From Chitinophagales bacterium (GTDB lineage Bacteria; Bacteroidota; Bacteroidia; Chitinophagales; Saprospiraceae): a stretch of 59,027 nucleotides of DNA. The stretch is from the NCBI GenBank assembly GCA_013299105.1, contig JAAFJY010000041.1, forward strand, positions 1 through 59,027, read 5' to 3'. The stretch's first letter is position 1, and each line of letters begins with the position of its first letter. The notes under the pieces are model-generated. The model saw only the letters and a list, made by a program, of their open reading frames with translations. It made no database searches and was not told where the DNA came from. A program made the translations under genes and the position numbers. Shown piece after piece: positions 1-7,606 of the stretch.

Positions 1-175
1 TATTAAAAAATAGATGTCGCTTGAAAAACATGAAATTAAAAGATAGAATATTAGGTGTGTGCGCGGGGCTTTGGAATTATAATTTTATCTAACCAATTGA
101 TAGTCAAGGGCGGGTAAGTCTATTGAATAACTTATACAAAAATACTACGAGTTCAATTACCAATTTGGAAAAAAA

Positions 176-215
176 CGTAAAATCTTGTAAAAGTCTGTAA
201 AGATTTGTAAAGATC
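176..215. repeat. Four 10-bp direct repeats, iteron-like
   Basis: Four consecutive units of exactly 10 bases each begin with (C/T)GTAA, at 176, 186, 196 and 206. The second half of each unit varies. The 10-base period puts each unit on the same face of the helix, as in protein-binding arrays. The array sits just past the 3' end of the small HTH gene. What it binds, if anything, is unknown. Confidence 0.5.
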
Positions 216-230
216 AGATTGATAATTTGG

Positions 231-428
231 TTACCTACTTGGGGGTATTTGCTTTAAATTAGGGGGGCCAAAAGTTGAGTACACCAGTTGTACCTGTTGT
301 GGTGTTAAAAGTTTACGGCTTGGAATATCGAGTTGTGCCCTTTTCAACCAAATATTAAACGTCGGCCTACTAATCCCATATTCGAGCGCAAGCTGCGCAC
401 GCGTTTTTCCAGAGGGTGATGGTATCAT
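231..428 (-). CDS. Small helix-turn-helix protein
   Basis: A 65-residue protein. Residues of about 9-30 (RAQLALEYGISRPTFNIWLK) have the spacing of a helix-turn-helix: a first helix, a Gly-Ile-Ser turn and a recognition helix ending in W-L. The C-terminal half (LTPQQVQLVYSTFGPP) resembles the tail of short Bacteroidota proteins that look like the DNA-binding part of a transposase or a small regulator. It is the last minus-strand gene after the Ter-type cluster, about 105 bp beyond the kinase stop, so it could be a regulator of that cluster or an unrelated neighbour. No Shine-Dalgarno-like sequence is obvious before its ATG. DNA binding is inferred from motif shape only. Confidence 0.55.
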   Translation of the reverse strand: MIPSPSGKTRAQLALEYGISRPTFNIWLKRAQLDIPSRKLLTPQQVQLVYSTFGPPNLKQIPPSR

Positions 429-533
429 AGTGTTTCTAATTTGACCCTAAATTACAACAATATAAGTGTGGTGTCAAGTGATTGTCAATATTTTCGACAA
501 AATGAAATTGTCCAAAATGAGAGCAAGCTAACT

Positions 534-2051
534 TTACTTCGCCTTATTAGCCAAAGAAACATACACCAAACGTCCCCCATCTTCGCGGCTGAGCAAGAGT
601 TTTTTGCCATCGGTCAGTTCCACCATTGCACCCAAGGGGATGTCCACGCCTTCATTGACGTCGCGCAGGGTGTCCAGTTTTTGATTCACCATTACCCAGC
701 GCTTGTTGTGGAAAGTAAAGTAGGCTACTGGCACCTTGTCGGCAGCGGTTAAACGTTCGTTGCGGATGACATTGCGGTTGACATGCCAACGGAACAAGTA
801 TTGGTTGTGGTAAACCATTAAGCGATGGTTTTCGGGACGCCACACATTGGGTTTGAACTCGAAATACAAATCCAATACGGGTAAAGTTCCTTCGTGCTTG
901 GTGCCACAAAAAGGGCACTTGGGAGACACGGTGTTGTCAAAAACATACCATTTTTCCTCACAAACCGGATTAGCACAGGGTTGCATCAGGTCGGTGGTTT
1001 TCAAAAGCGCTTGCTCCCAGGCATCGGCGGGCGGGCGCAAGCTTGGGTTGTGCAAACCCTCGATGAACGCCTGGTCAAAAAGCTGTTTGAGGTAGGGTCC
1101 CAGCAAGGTATAGGGTAATTTGCTCACATCGGCCCAGGGCATATCCCACTTGGAGGCGATTTGGGCGCGGGGCCGATTGCTGTGGTCATCGGGGTGCTCA
1201 ATGAACAGGGCTTTTTCCCCCATCGACAACAAATCGTCTTTTTCGGGGTCCAGATCGTGTACTTTGCCACCTTTGAGGGGGTGCCTGCGCAAGAGATAAA
1301 TGTAAACCAAAACCGCAAGGGCATGCAAATCGGTTTCCCGACGAGGCAGCTTGCGATTGGGATCGTCCTTGGGCAGGTATTTGCTGGCCAAGACTTCGGG
1401 GGCGATGAAGTCGGCAGTACCTACTACTTCGGGCGGGTAAACACCGGGTACTACCAAGCCATCGAGGTCAATGATATTAGCCGCACGGGTGACTGGATCG
1501 ACCAAAACATTGTTGTACGAGAGGTCGGAATGCGCCAAACCCATTTGGTGCATTTTTTTCACTCCACGGGCAATGTTGACGCAGATTTGAAAGTAACTCA
1601 GCCAGTCGCCCAATTCAGACTGGTCCAGGTTGAGGGGGTATTGGAAATGCCTGAACTTCGGCGCGGCAAACCATTTCCCGTTTTTTTCCTGGCCTTTGAT
1701 GAGTTCGCTGCTGCGGTAGCCTTTTTTAAAGAAAAATTTGGGGTTGTAAACGGGTACAATGACCCCCGTGCGGCCTTGGTATTCGATCACATCGCTGGGC
1801 CAACGAAAAATCTCCTCCAGGTAATACTCCCCAGCGTCTTTGTTTTTGATTTGATTGAAATAGTCGCTGGTGATTTTTCGCAGGCGCTCTTTCTGGTTTT
1901 CATCCAGTTTGTCGCGAAAAATGGCCACTACATAGTCTCGTTTGGGGCTAAAATAGACATCCTTGACGCCCCCGCGCTTGGGGTCGCCATCATTGACAAA
2001 TTGGTAGGATTGATCTGAATAAACCGATTTGACGGTTACAATGGTGCTCAT
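534..2051 (-). CDS. Ser/Thr protein kinase-like protein with C-terminal zinc ribbon (Ter-associated)
   Basis: A 505-residue kinase-fold protein. The N-lobe has a GG-x-KDVYFS glycine-loop-like stretch (about 27-35), but the usual VAxK lysine is not seen: the strand reads VVAIFR at 41-46. The catalytic loop is HSDLSYNN (H174, D176, N181), with Ser where Lys normally follows the Asp. The metal-binding motif reads DLDG at 195-198. A zinc ribbon follows (C359, C364, C379, C382), then about 120 residues of a beta-rich tail. Kinase, PP2C and TerY-like vWA genes together form a recognised Ter-linked phospho-signalling triad. It is the last large gene of the minus-strand cluster, separated from the PP2C gene by 233 bp that hold a dispersed repeat. 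The substrate is unknown; the vWA and TerD proteins are candidates by context. Confidence 0.85.
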   Translation of the reverse strand: MSTIVTVKSVYSDQSYQFVNDGDPKRGGVKDVYFSPKRDYVVAIFRDKLDENQKERLRKITSDYFNQIKNKDAGEYYLEEIFRWPSDVIEYQGRTGVIVPVYNPKFFFKKGYRSSELIKGQEKNGKWFAAPKFRHFQYPLNLDQSELGDWLSYFQICVNIARGVKKMHQMGLAHSDLSYNNVLVDPVTRAANIIDLDGLVVPGVYPPEVVGTADFIAPEVLASKYLPKDDPNRKLPRRETDLHALAVLVYIYLLRRHPLKGGKVHDLDPEKDDLLSMGEKALFIEHPDDHSNRPRAQIASKWDMPWADVSKLPYTLLGPYLKQLFDQAFIEGLHNPSLRPPADAWEQALLKTTDLMQPCANPVCEEKWYVFDNTVSPKCPFCGTKHEGTLPVLDLYFEFKPNVWRPENHRLMVYHNQYLFRWHVNRNVIRNERLTAADKVPVAYFTFHNKRWVMVNQKLDTLRDVNEGVDIPLGAMVELTDGKKLLLSREDGGRLVYVSLANKAK

Positions 2052-2160
2052 TGCAACGGGAGTTTATGGTCGAAGAAAGAGTGGCCTTTGTAGGTGGTTA
2101 TGAAATCACGAAAAATAAAGTAAAACTTTTGATTGATGCCCATGCGGTAGCAACGTTATA

Positions 2161-2283
2161 GACAAAATCATGGTCAAAATCATGTTGGAAATCAGTGAAA
2201 ATCCGTTTTATCCGTTTCATCCGTGTTCCCAACTAGCCTCGCAAAGCGAGGCAGAGACGCTGTTTACTTTATTTATCAGCGGC
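2161..2283 (+). repeat. Dispersed hairpin repeat, family R2, copy 1
   Basis: Shares with four other places in the window the order ATGGTCAAAATCATG, TGGAAATC, GTGAAAATCCG and TCATCCGTGTTCC, followed by a short stem-loop. Here the stem is GCCTCGC/GCGAGGC. It ends in GCGGCCCTAAG, the same ending as copy 3, directly at the stop codon of the PP2C gene. It fills the gap between the kinase and phosphatase genes. Confidence 0.8.
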
Positions 2284-2284
2284 C

Positions 2285-3703
2285 CTAAGTCACTTGAAAA
2301 ACAATGGCCAAAGTGCGGTCGTCGTGATTGCCCACACTCCAAAAGTCCATCCAAGCGCTCAGTTGAGCAACAATGTCTTGATTATTGTGCGAAAAATCAA
2401 CACCAGGCTCATCATTTAAGCCTTTTAAATCAGCCATGAAGCTTTGCCAGTGCACAATTTTTTCCAAATTGGCCTCCACTTCAAATTTTGGATCGTAAAT
2501 CCCATCGGTTTGCAAAACCAGGTACGAAAAACTACGCAAGGCCAAAACGCTGATCCGACCAGGGATTTGCTCCGGTTCGAATATTTCGGGCATGGTGAAA
2601 AAACGAGTGCCACCGCCGTATTCCCCCACGTCGAGTTTGTTCAGCATGAAAACCCGGCTCAAGTCCTCGTTCAATACCGCAATGGGGCAATCACCCACCC
2701 CGAAAGAAAGGAAAAGGTAATGCCCATGCATTTTTTTGAACAGCACAAAAATCAAGGTCGTGTGAAAATCCTTAACCTCTTGTTCTTGTTCGGCGATAAA
2801 AGCAAACAAGCGACTTTGAATTTCCTGGGCAGCCTTCAACAGTTGATTTTGGGCAAATTGCTGAAAAGTAGCTGCTGACTTGCTTTCCGGCTCGTGGATA
2901 AAAGCCTGGGCGTCGTTTTCAAAACCCGCAAACTCCAGGGATTCCAGGGCGTCTTCAAAGTATTGGACCACACTTTGACAAGCGAATTGGGCCCCCTTGC
3001 GGCTGTATTTTGCCGAGCCCGCGCCGTCGGCTACCGCCACCACATTCCAACCCGTAGCCGGATAATGGGCAAACGCAAAGTCATCGTCGCGAAAACTGCC
3101 AACATTGGCATGGGCCCGCCCCCGTTTGGATACGCCAAGGAAGTAAAGTCGATCAACCAAATGGGCAAAGGCCTGGTCTTCATCTTTTTTGGCATAAAGG
3201 TCTTCTTGCTTACTGGGCAGGTTTTTCCAAAGGTTTTTAGGGTCTGGATTGACCACGAAGGCCACTTTTTTTTCATTCAGCGGGGTCTCACTGGGTTCTA
3301 GGTCAACCTTGAACCTGATCGTAATATGGGCATCACCCGCTTGTTGGGGGGTGCCGCTGATGGTCTCGCTGGTTGCATCGTAGTGCAAGCCCAAATCGGC
3401 TAAACCTTCAATTTCAAAATGAGTGATGAAGTCCAAATCCAGTTGATGCAAGCTGAGTGCAGCGGAATAAGGCTTCCCTGCGGTGGCATTGGGAATATAA
3501 ATCTGTTTTTGCAAAACCTGGTCAATCCGCTCACTGATTCTCCATTTTTCGATCATTTCCTCTTGTAGTTTACGGATTTGCTGATAAGCCTCCGCGATGT
3601 CCGGTCGCTGGGCAAAAGCATCAAAACCCTCTTTTTGCGTTTCATCAAACGGGATGCGATGGGCTTCCAGCAGCTTGAGCACATAGGTTCCGGTCTCGTT
3701 CAT
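2285..3703 (-). CDS. PP2C-type protein phosphatase with N-terminal Ig-like domain
   Basis: A 472-residue protein in three parts. Residues 1-65 are a charged helical segment. Residues of about 68-133 look like a putative Ig fold of the He_PIG/cadherin-like type (PNATAGKPYSA, then ISGTPQQAGDAHITI). A PP2C domain runs from about 187 to the end. Metal-ligand motifs of PP2C are present: VADGAGS (D226), GVGDCP, LQTDG and the closing GNHDDRTL. It should remove phosphate from Ser/Thr targets of the neighbouring kinase (inference). It lies 9 bp downstream of the zinc-ribbon vWA gene, so the two are very likely co-transcribed. No signal peptide is seen, so the Ig-like domain is presumably cytoplasmic, which is unusual. 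Confidence 0.88.
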   Translation of the reverse strand: MNETGTYVLKLLEAHRIPFDETQKEGFDAFAQRPDIAEAYQQIRKLQEEMIEKWRISERIDQVLQKQIYIPNATAGKPYSAALSLHQLDLDFITHFEIEGLADLGLHYDATSETISGTPQQAGDAHITIRFKVDLEPSETPLNEKKVAFVVNPDPKNLWKNLPSKQEDLYAKKDEDQAFAHLVDRLYFLGVSKRGRAHANVGSFRDDDFAFAHYPATGWNVVAVADGAGSAKYSRKGAQFACQSVVQYFEDALESLEFAGFENDAQAFIHEPESKSAATFQQFAQNQLLKAAQEIQSRLFAFIAEQEQEVKDFHTTLIFVLFKKMHGHYLFLSFGVGDCPIAVLNEDLSRVFMLNKLDVGEYGGGTRFFTMPEIFEPEQIPGRISVLALRSFSYLVLQTDGIYDPKFEVEANLEKIVHWQSFMADLKGLNDEPGVDFSHNNQDIVAQLSAWMDFWSVGNHDDRTLAIVFQVT

Positions 3704-3712
3704 TATGGAGGA

Positions 3713-4768
3713 TTATCCTTGGGTGCGATTGACGTCGAAATCTCCTGAACTCATTCCATACTGGCCAGAAACGCCACACCAAGGGCAGGTTGAAATGGGG
3801 TTGCTGAGGTCGATACAATGGATGTTGTTGCAATGGCCACACAAGGCGAAACTGACTTGTGAGCCACAACAGGGGCAACTGGGAGCGCCTATCAGTTTTT
3901 CGGTACTGATCCGTTTGCTGACCCTGCTTTCGTCCGACAACTCAAAATAAGTTTGATCCACTTGGTAGGCATTGATCAGGCGGTACATCGCCACTTGGCC
4001 CCAGGATTGGGCATTGGCCACCATCGTTTTGCCATACTTGATGAGGTAGGGCCGACGGTGGGTTTGACATTTGGCCGCAAATACGGCATAATTGTCATCA
4101 ATCAGGTTGCCAGGGCTGGATTTTGATAAATCTGCCCGGCTCAAGGCTCCACCCGTTTCGGTTTCTGGCATTTGAAACCCAGGGCGATTTTGCTCAACAG
4201 CTACACTTTGGGATTTGATGGAGGCGCTGATCCACTTGAAAAACTCCTTGTAGGAACTGCCTTTGTTGTCGTTGAAAAACAGTACATTCTCGGTTAGTTG
4301 GCTCAAAAGCCCGTAATCGGTCTGGTCTCCAATGGCAATGGCTACCATGTTGACCGAGTTTTTCCAATTTTGCTGCCATTCTGCGATGGCTCCGTGCGTA
4401 TCGCTGGTCGGTACCCCATCGGTGAATAAGAACACCAGGGGTTTCCAGTCGCCTTTGCGTTCGGTGCTGGTTTTGATTACGTTGCGCCGCATTTCAAACA
4501 TCAACTGGCCCAGCCCATGACTGAGTGAGGTGCCGCTGCCGATGGGCAAATCGGGTGGATAAAAGGTGACCAGCTCTTGCAAAGGAACCAGGGTTTTGGC
4601 CTGCCCAGCGAAAACAATGATCGACAACCACACCGTTTCCAAGGCATGTGGGTCGGTTTTCAACTCCTTGATGATATTGGCTAACCCTTCTTTTACTTGC
4701 ATAATGGGTTCGCCAACCATCGATTCCGATACATCAATCAGGAAAAAAATGGGAAAACGTCTTGACAT
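3713..4768 (-). CDS. TerY-like von Willebrand A protein with C-terminal zinc ribbon
   Basis: A 351-residue protein. The vWA domain covers roughly residues 1-200, with a complete MIDAS: DVSES near residue 13, the Thr in GSGTSLSHGL, and FLFTDGVPTSD. A linker leads into a Cys-rich tail (CPCC, CGHC, CPWCG), likely two zinc knuckles, which matches the TerY C-terminal domain. vWA domains bind protein partners through a metal ion; in Ter systems they are thought to scaffold TerD-type proteins, kinase and phosphatase. It sits 57 bp after the shorter vWA gene and 9 bp before the PP2C gene. The two vWA genes are clear paralogues. Confidence 0.9.
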   Translation of the reverse strand: MSRRFPIFFLIDVSESMVGEPIMQVKEGLANIIKELKTDPHALETVWLSIIVFAGQAKTLVPLQELVTFYPPDLPIGSGTSLSHGLGQLMFEMRRNVIKTSTERKGDWKPLVFLFTDGVPTSDTHGAIAEWQQNWKNSVNMVAIAIGDQTDYGLLSQLTENVLFFNDNKGSSYKEFFKWISASIKSQSVAVEQNRPGFQMPETETGGALSRADLSKSSPGNLIDDNYAVFAAKCQTHRRPYLIKYGKTMVANAQSWGQVAMYRLINAYQVDQTYFELSDESRVSKRISTEKLIGAPSCPCCGSQVSFALCGHCNNIHCIDLSNPISTCPWCGVSGQYGMSSGDFDVNRTQG

Positions 4769-4825
4769 GGGTCTTGGATTTTACTTGGTTTAGAGGATGT
4801 TGTTTCTTGAAATGCAGTTGCCCCA

Positions 4826-5461
4826 TCAAATCACCATAATCACCTCTTCAGGCGGCGGAGGCAATTCTACACTTTCGCCAGTGCCCTGGCTTTTGTTGCC
4901 TTGTTCGATGGTGTCGGATACCCAGCGGAAGAAAGATTTCAGGGTACTGCTGTCGCAAGTATCGAGGTGGACCACCGTAGTACTCAGTTCTTTGAGGATC
5001 GAGTCATCCGCCAAGTGCCCAGCGGCACAGGCGACGATTGCCCCAAAACCAAGGTTTTTGATTTTGGGGATCATCTCGCGGTACAATTGAATATCGGAGG
5101 GTTTTCCATCCGTAAAAAGAAACAGCAAGGGTTTCCAATCGCCTTTTTGCGATTCGGTGCCTTTGCGAACGTCCTGTTTCACTTTCTGATGGAGCATTTC
5201 CAAGCCCAAACCAGTGTGGGTGGGTCCGCTTTGCGGGCAAACAATTGCGGGCAATTGAAAATTTACCAACTCGGTCAGGGGGACGATCTCTTTCACCTCA
5301 CGGTCGAAAGTGATGATACTGACCCATAGCGAATCCAGGGCTTGTGGATCGCTGCGCAAGGTGTTGAACATGCCACTCAGGGCATTGTTGAGGGCTTCAA
5401 TCGGCTCGCCGTACATGGAGCCGGAAGTATCCAGCAGAAAATAAACAGGTAATCTTCTCAT
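4826..5461 (-). CDS. TerY-like von Willebrand A domain protein
   Basis: A 211-residue single-domain vWA protein. MIDAS residues are DTSGS near residue 12, the Thr in PTHTGLGLEM and FLFTDGKPSD. It lacks the zinc-ribbon tail of its neighbour and ends in a proline-rich stretch (ELPPPPEEV). Its ATG overlaps the TGA of the upstream PYNIP-repeat gene by four bases (ATGA), which indicates translational coupling. The role is inferred as a metal-dependent docking protein of the Ter phospho-signalling set. Having two vWA paralogues side by side, one with and one without the ribbon, suggests heteromeric assembly. Confidence 0.9.
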   Translation of the reverse strand: MRRLPVYFLLDTSGSMYGEPIEALNNALSGMFNTLRSDPQALDSLWVSIITFDREVKEIVPLTELVNFQLPAIVCPQSGPTHTGLGLEMLHQKVKQDVRKGTESQKGDWKPLLFLFTDGKPSDIQLYREMIPKIKNLGFGAIVACAAGHLADDSILKELSTTVVHLDTCDSSTLKSFFRWVSDTIEQGNKSQGTGESVELPPPPEEVIMVI

Positions 5462-5958
5462 TTCGGGATGTTGTATGGGCTGGTGCTGGTTCCTGATTGG
5501 CCGCTGTTGGGGTTGGTACCCGGGATTTGGCCAGGAATGTTGTAGGGATTGCTGGAGTTGTTTTGGCCCGCTCCTGTATTTTGTTGGCCGGGGATGTTGT
5601 AAGGTGTATTGGCGTTGCCTTCCACCCGGTTGCCATAGCGCGCCGCGATGCTGTCCATGATCTCAAAGGTCACGTCCTTGCCACCTGTCATGTTGGTGTA
5701 CAAGGCCCCAATGGTGTAAATGATCCCCCAAGGAATACCCCACCAACCCAGGAACAAGCTACACAACGTATAGCCAATGTGGTGCTTCACCCCACTTTCG
5801 CCAGGCCGCAGGAAAATGATGTCTGATTGGCGTTGGAAAGTCATGATCAAAATCGAAATCACGTATTTGTACATGACGAATCGACCACCCTGGTCCACCA
5901 GGTCACGGATTTGGTCAATGGATAAGCCTTCGGCATTTTTAATAGAAACGTCTGCCAT
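5458..5958 (-). CDS. Small membrane protein with PYNIP tail repeats, in Ter cluster
   Basis: A 166-residue protein. Residues of about 1-25 form a short charged head. A hydrophobic stretch (YVISILIMTF) follows, then a polar loop containing FLRPGESGVKHHIGY, and a second long hydrophobic segment (LFLGWWGIPWGIIYTIGALY). The C-terminal third is Asn/Gly/Gln-rich and carries PYNIPG, PYNIPG and PYNIPK, a repeat of roughly 20-25 residues with a fixed PYNIP core. The GWWGIPWG core recalls a widespread but uncharacterised bacterial membrane-protein family; I cannot give it a name. It is coupled to the vWA gene by a 4-bp overlap and so is probably the membrane attachment point of the vWA/kinase/phosphatase set (inference). 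Confidence 0.75.
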   Translation of the reverse strand: MADVSIKNAEGLSIDQIRDLVDQGGRFVMYKYVISILIMTFQRQSDIIFLRPGESGVKHHIGYTLCSLFLGWWGIPWGIIYTIGALYTNMTGGKDVTFEIMDSIAARYGNRVEGNANTPYNIPGQQNTGAGQNNSSNPYNIPGQIPGTNPNSGQSGTSTSPYNIPK

Positions 5959-6050
5959 GATTACTTAAGGTTTAGAAGCTGTATAGGGCTTCGTTTTAGG
6001 GAAAATTCGCTGTTTTAGCGAGTTTTTGAAGAATTAACTGCTCAGTATCA

Positions 6051-6099
6051 AGTCAAAAAAGCAGGCAATTTTATGCTATCCTCGCCTGCTTTTTTGACT
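6051..6099 (-). terminator. Strong hairpin terminator after TerD gene 1
   Basis: A perfect 16-bp inverted repeat, AGTCAAAAAAGCAGGC with its complement, around a 17-base loop. The A/T tract lies within the stem, so it can act in both directions. It begins 15 bp beyond the TerD stop and about 90 bp before the next operon's first ATG. It separates the TerD transcript from the vWA/PP2C/kinase transcript, at least partly. Confidence 0.8.
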
Positions 6100-6113
6100 C
6101 GACCCCACCCTGC

Positions 6114-6773
6114 TTACTTGTAATGCTGGATGATGCGATGAATGGTTTGCCCCAGGAATACATCCTCCGTGGGATCGCCGATGGCATTGAACTTCCACTC
6201 ATCGCCTTTTTTGTACAATTTGCCCAAGATCATGCTCTTGCGTCCAGCAAACTGTGGTTCAGCGGCGATGTTGTAGGTGGCAAAAACTTCCTTCACCTGC
6301 TTAGGGGTACCCTCGTACATGCGGATTTTGGCATAAGGGATTTGGGAAAAGTCCTCTTGTCCAGCATTGTTGATGAAGAAGAAAATTTGCATGGCATCAG
6401 GGCTGATACGAGAAAGGTCGACGGTAACAATTTCATTGTCCAGGCCGTCGTCGCCCCCGGAGTCACCCGCAAGGTCATCGCCAGAGTGGCGCATGGCACC
6501 ATCATTGGTGACCAGTTTTCCGGCTGGAAGGCCAAATTTTTGCAATACATCTACCCGGTACAGGGGGGAGTAGATATGGTCAGAAGGCTCCCCGTTGGCA
6601 TTGAGCAAAAGACAGCTCAAATCAAGGTCCACTTTTTGCACATTTTTGGAGAGGCCAAAAAATCCTTTCGTTTCGATGCCACCCCAGTTGACACCAACAC
6701 AAAAATTGGTCAGGGTGGAGCCATTGTCTTTTCGCAAATCAATGCGTTGGCCTTTGGTTAAGTTAATTGCCAT
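6114..6773 (-). CDS. TerD family protein (1)
   Basis: A 219-residue protein that opens with the family's typical MAINLTKGQRIDL and carries KVDLDLSCLLLN, HSGDDLAGDSGGDDG and EIVTVDLSRI. The acidic loops are the calcium-binding sites known in TerD proteins. The FFFINNAGQEDFSQIPYAKIR stretch is the usual second strand pair. It is longer than the other two TerD proteins here, with extra residues in the N-terminal loop and near the C-terminus. TerD proteins are cytoplasmic calcium-binding proteins linked to tellurite, phage and stress tolerance, with an unknown biochemical role. This copy has its own upstream gap with a dispersed repeat and is followed by a strong terminator. Confidence 0.92.
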   Translation of the reverse strand: MAINLTKGQRIDLRKDNGSTLTNFCVGVNWGGIETKGFFGLSKNVQKVDLDLSCLLLNANGEPSDHIYSPLYRVDVLQKFGLPAGKLVTNDGAMRHSGDDLAGDSGGDDGLDNEIVTVDLSRISPDAMQIFFFINNAGQEDFSQIPYAKIRMYEGTPKQVKEVFATYNIAAEPQFAGRKSMILGKLYKKGDEWKFNAIGDPTEDVFLGQTIHRIIQHYK

Positions 6774-6868
6774 TTTTATTGGGTTTTATGCAGATTTTAC
6801 TGCTTTATGTTTTCTAATGAAAAACAGAAACAGGGTTTTACAAGGTCACAGTGGTGAATCGCAAGGAA

Positions 6869-7020
6869 TGTCAACGTGATGGTCAAAACCATGATGGCAA
6901 TCCGTGAAAATCTGTTTCATCCGTTTCATCCGTGTTTCTATCCCGCGCAGCGGGGCAGAGAAATCGGGACTATTAAGCAGCAACGAAGTTGCGACTTGGA
7001 ATAGCTCATCTGTGGCTTGT
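6869..7020 (+). repeat. Dispersed hairpin repeat, family R2, copy 2
   Basis: Carries ATGGTCAAAACCATGATGG, CCGTGAAAATC, TCATCCGTGTTTC, a stem-loop built on CCCGC/GCGGGG, then AACGAAGTTGCGA and GTGGCTTGT. The last two blocks are shared with copies 4 and 5 but not with copies 1 and 3. It lies between two TerD genes. Confidence 0.8.
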
Positions 7021-7030
7021 TTCTGATGCT

Positions 7031-7585
7031 TCAACCGTAGCGTTGCAAGTAGTCTTCCAATCCGCCCTTCATGCCCATGCCTACGGCTTCGAATTTCCAG
7101 GCCCCATCTTTTTTGTAGATGCGACCAAACTCTACTGCGGTTTCGATGGAGAAATCTTCTTCCAGCTCATACTTGAACATCTCGGTATTGGTACTTTGGT
7201 CAACTACCCGGATGAAAGAGTTTCGAACCTGGCCGAAGCTTTGTTTGCGGCTAGCGGCCTCATGGATGGTGACTACCACACAGATTTCACTGACCCGACC
7301 ATCCGCTTTGCTGAGGTCCACCAGGATTTCTTCGTCGTGGCCATCGCCATCGCCAGTAAGGTTATCGCCAGTATGCTGCACGCAGCCATCGGGCGACTTG
7401 ACATTGTTGTAAAATACAAAGAACTCATCAGCTACCAGTTTCTTGTTGTCGCCCAACATGAAAATCGAAGCATCGAGGTCGAAATCGGTTCCGGTAGAAT
7501 TGACATTGGTGTCCCAACCGAGGCCGATCACAAATTTTGGGGCGTCAATGGACTGACGTTGCCCTTTTTGAAGGTTAATAGGCAT
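7031..7585 (-). CDS. TerD family protein (2)
   Basis: A 184-residue protein near the canonical TerD length. It starts MPINLQKGQRQSID and shows GTDFDLDASIFML, HTGDNLTGDGDGHDE and EILVDLSKADGR, which supply the acidic calcium ligands. The later half has VVTIHEAASRKQSFGQVRNS and FSIETAVEFGRIYKKDGAWK, both standard for the TerD/TerE group. It is 21 bp downstream of the phosphoribosyltransferase-like gene and surely in the same transcript. It is closely related to TerD 3 at 9401-9976, so the pair arose by duplication. Confidence 0.95.
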   Translation of the reverse strand: MPINLQKGQRQSIDAPKFVIGLGWDTNVNSTGTDFDLDASIFMLGDNKKLVADEFFVFYNNVKSPDGCVQHTGDNLTGDGDGHDEEILVDLSKADGRVSEICVVVTIHEAASRKQSFGQVRNSFIRVVDQSTNTEMFKYELEEDFSIETAVEFGRIYKKDGAWKFEAVGMGMKGGLEDYLQRYG

Positions 7586-7606
7586 GATATCGTTGGTTTA
7601 AAATTG

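Noticed and set aside
1-230. A short reading frame starting near position 30
   Set aside because: It has only about 20 codons and no features, so it is probably non-coding.
1161-2018. A 285-codon plus-strand open frame
   Set aside because: It lies entirely opposite the kinase gene, which has clear catalytic motifs. The plus-strand translation shows no known pattern.
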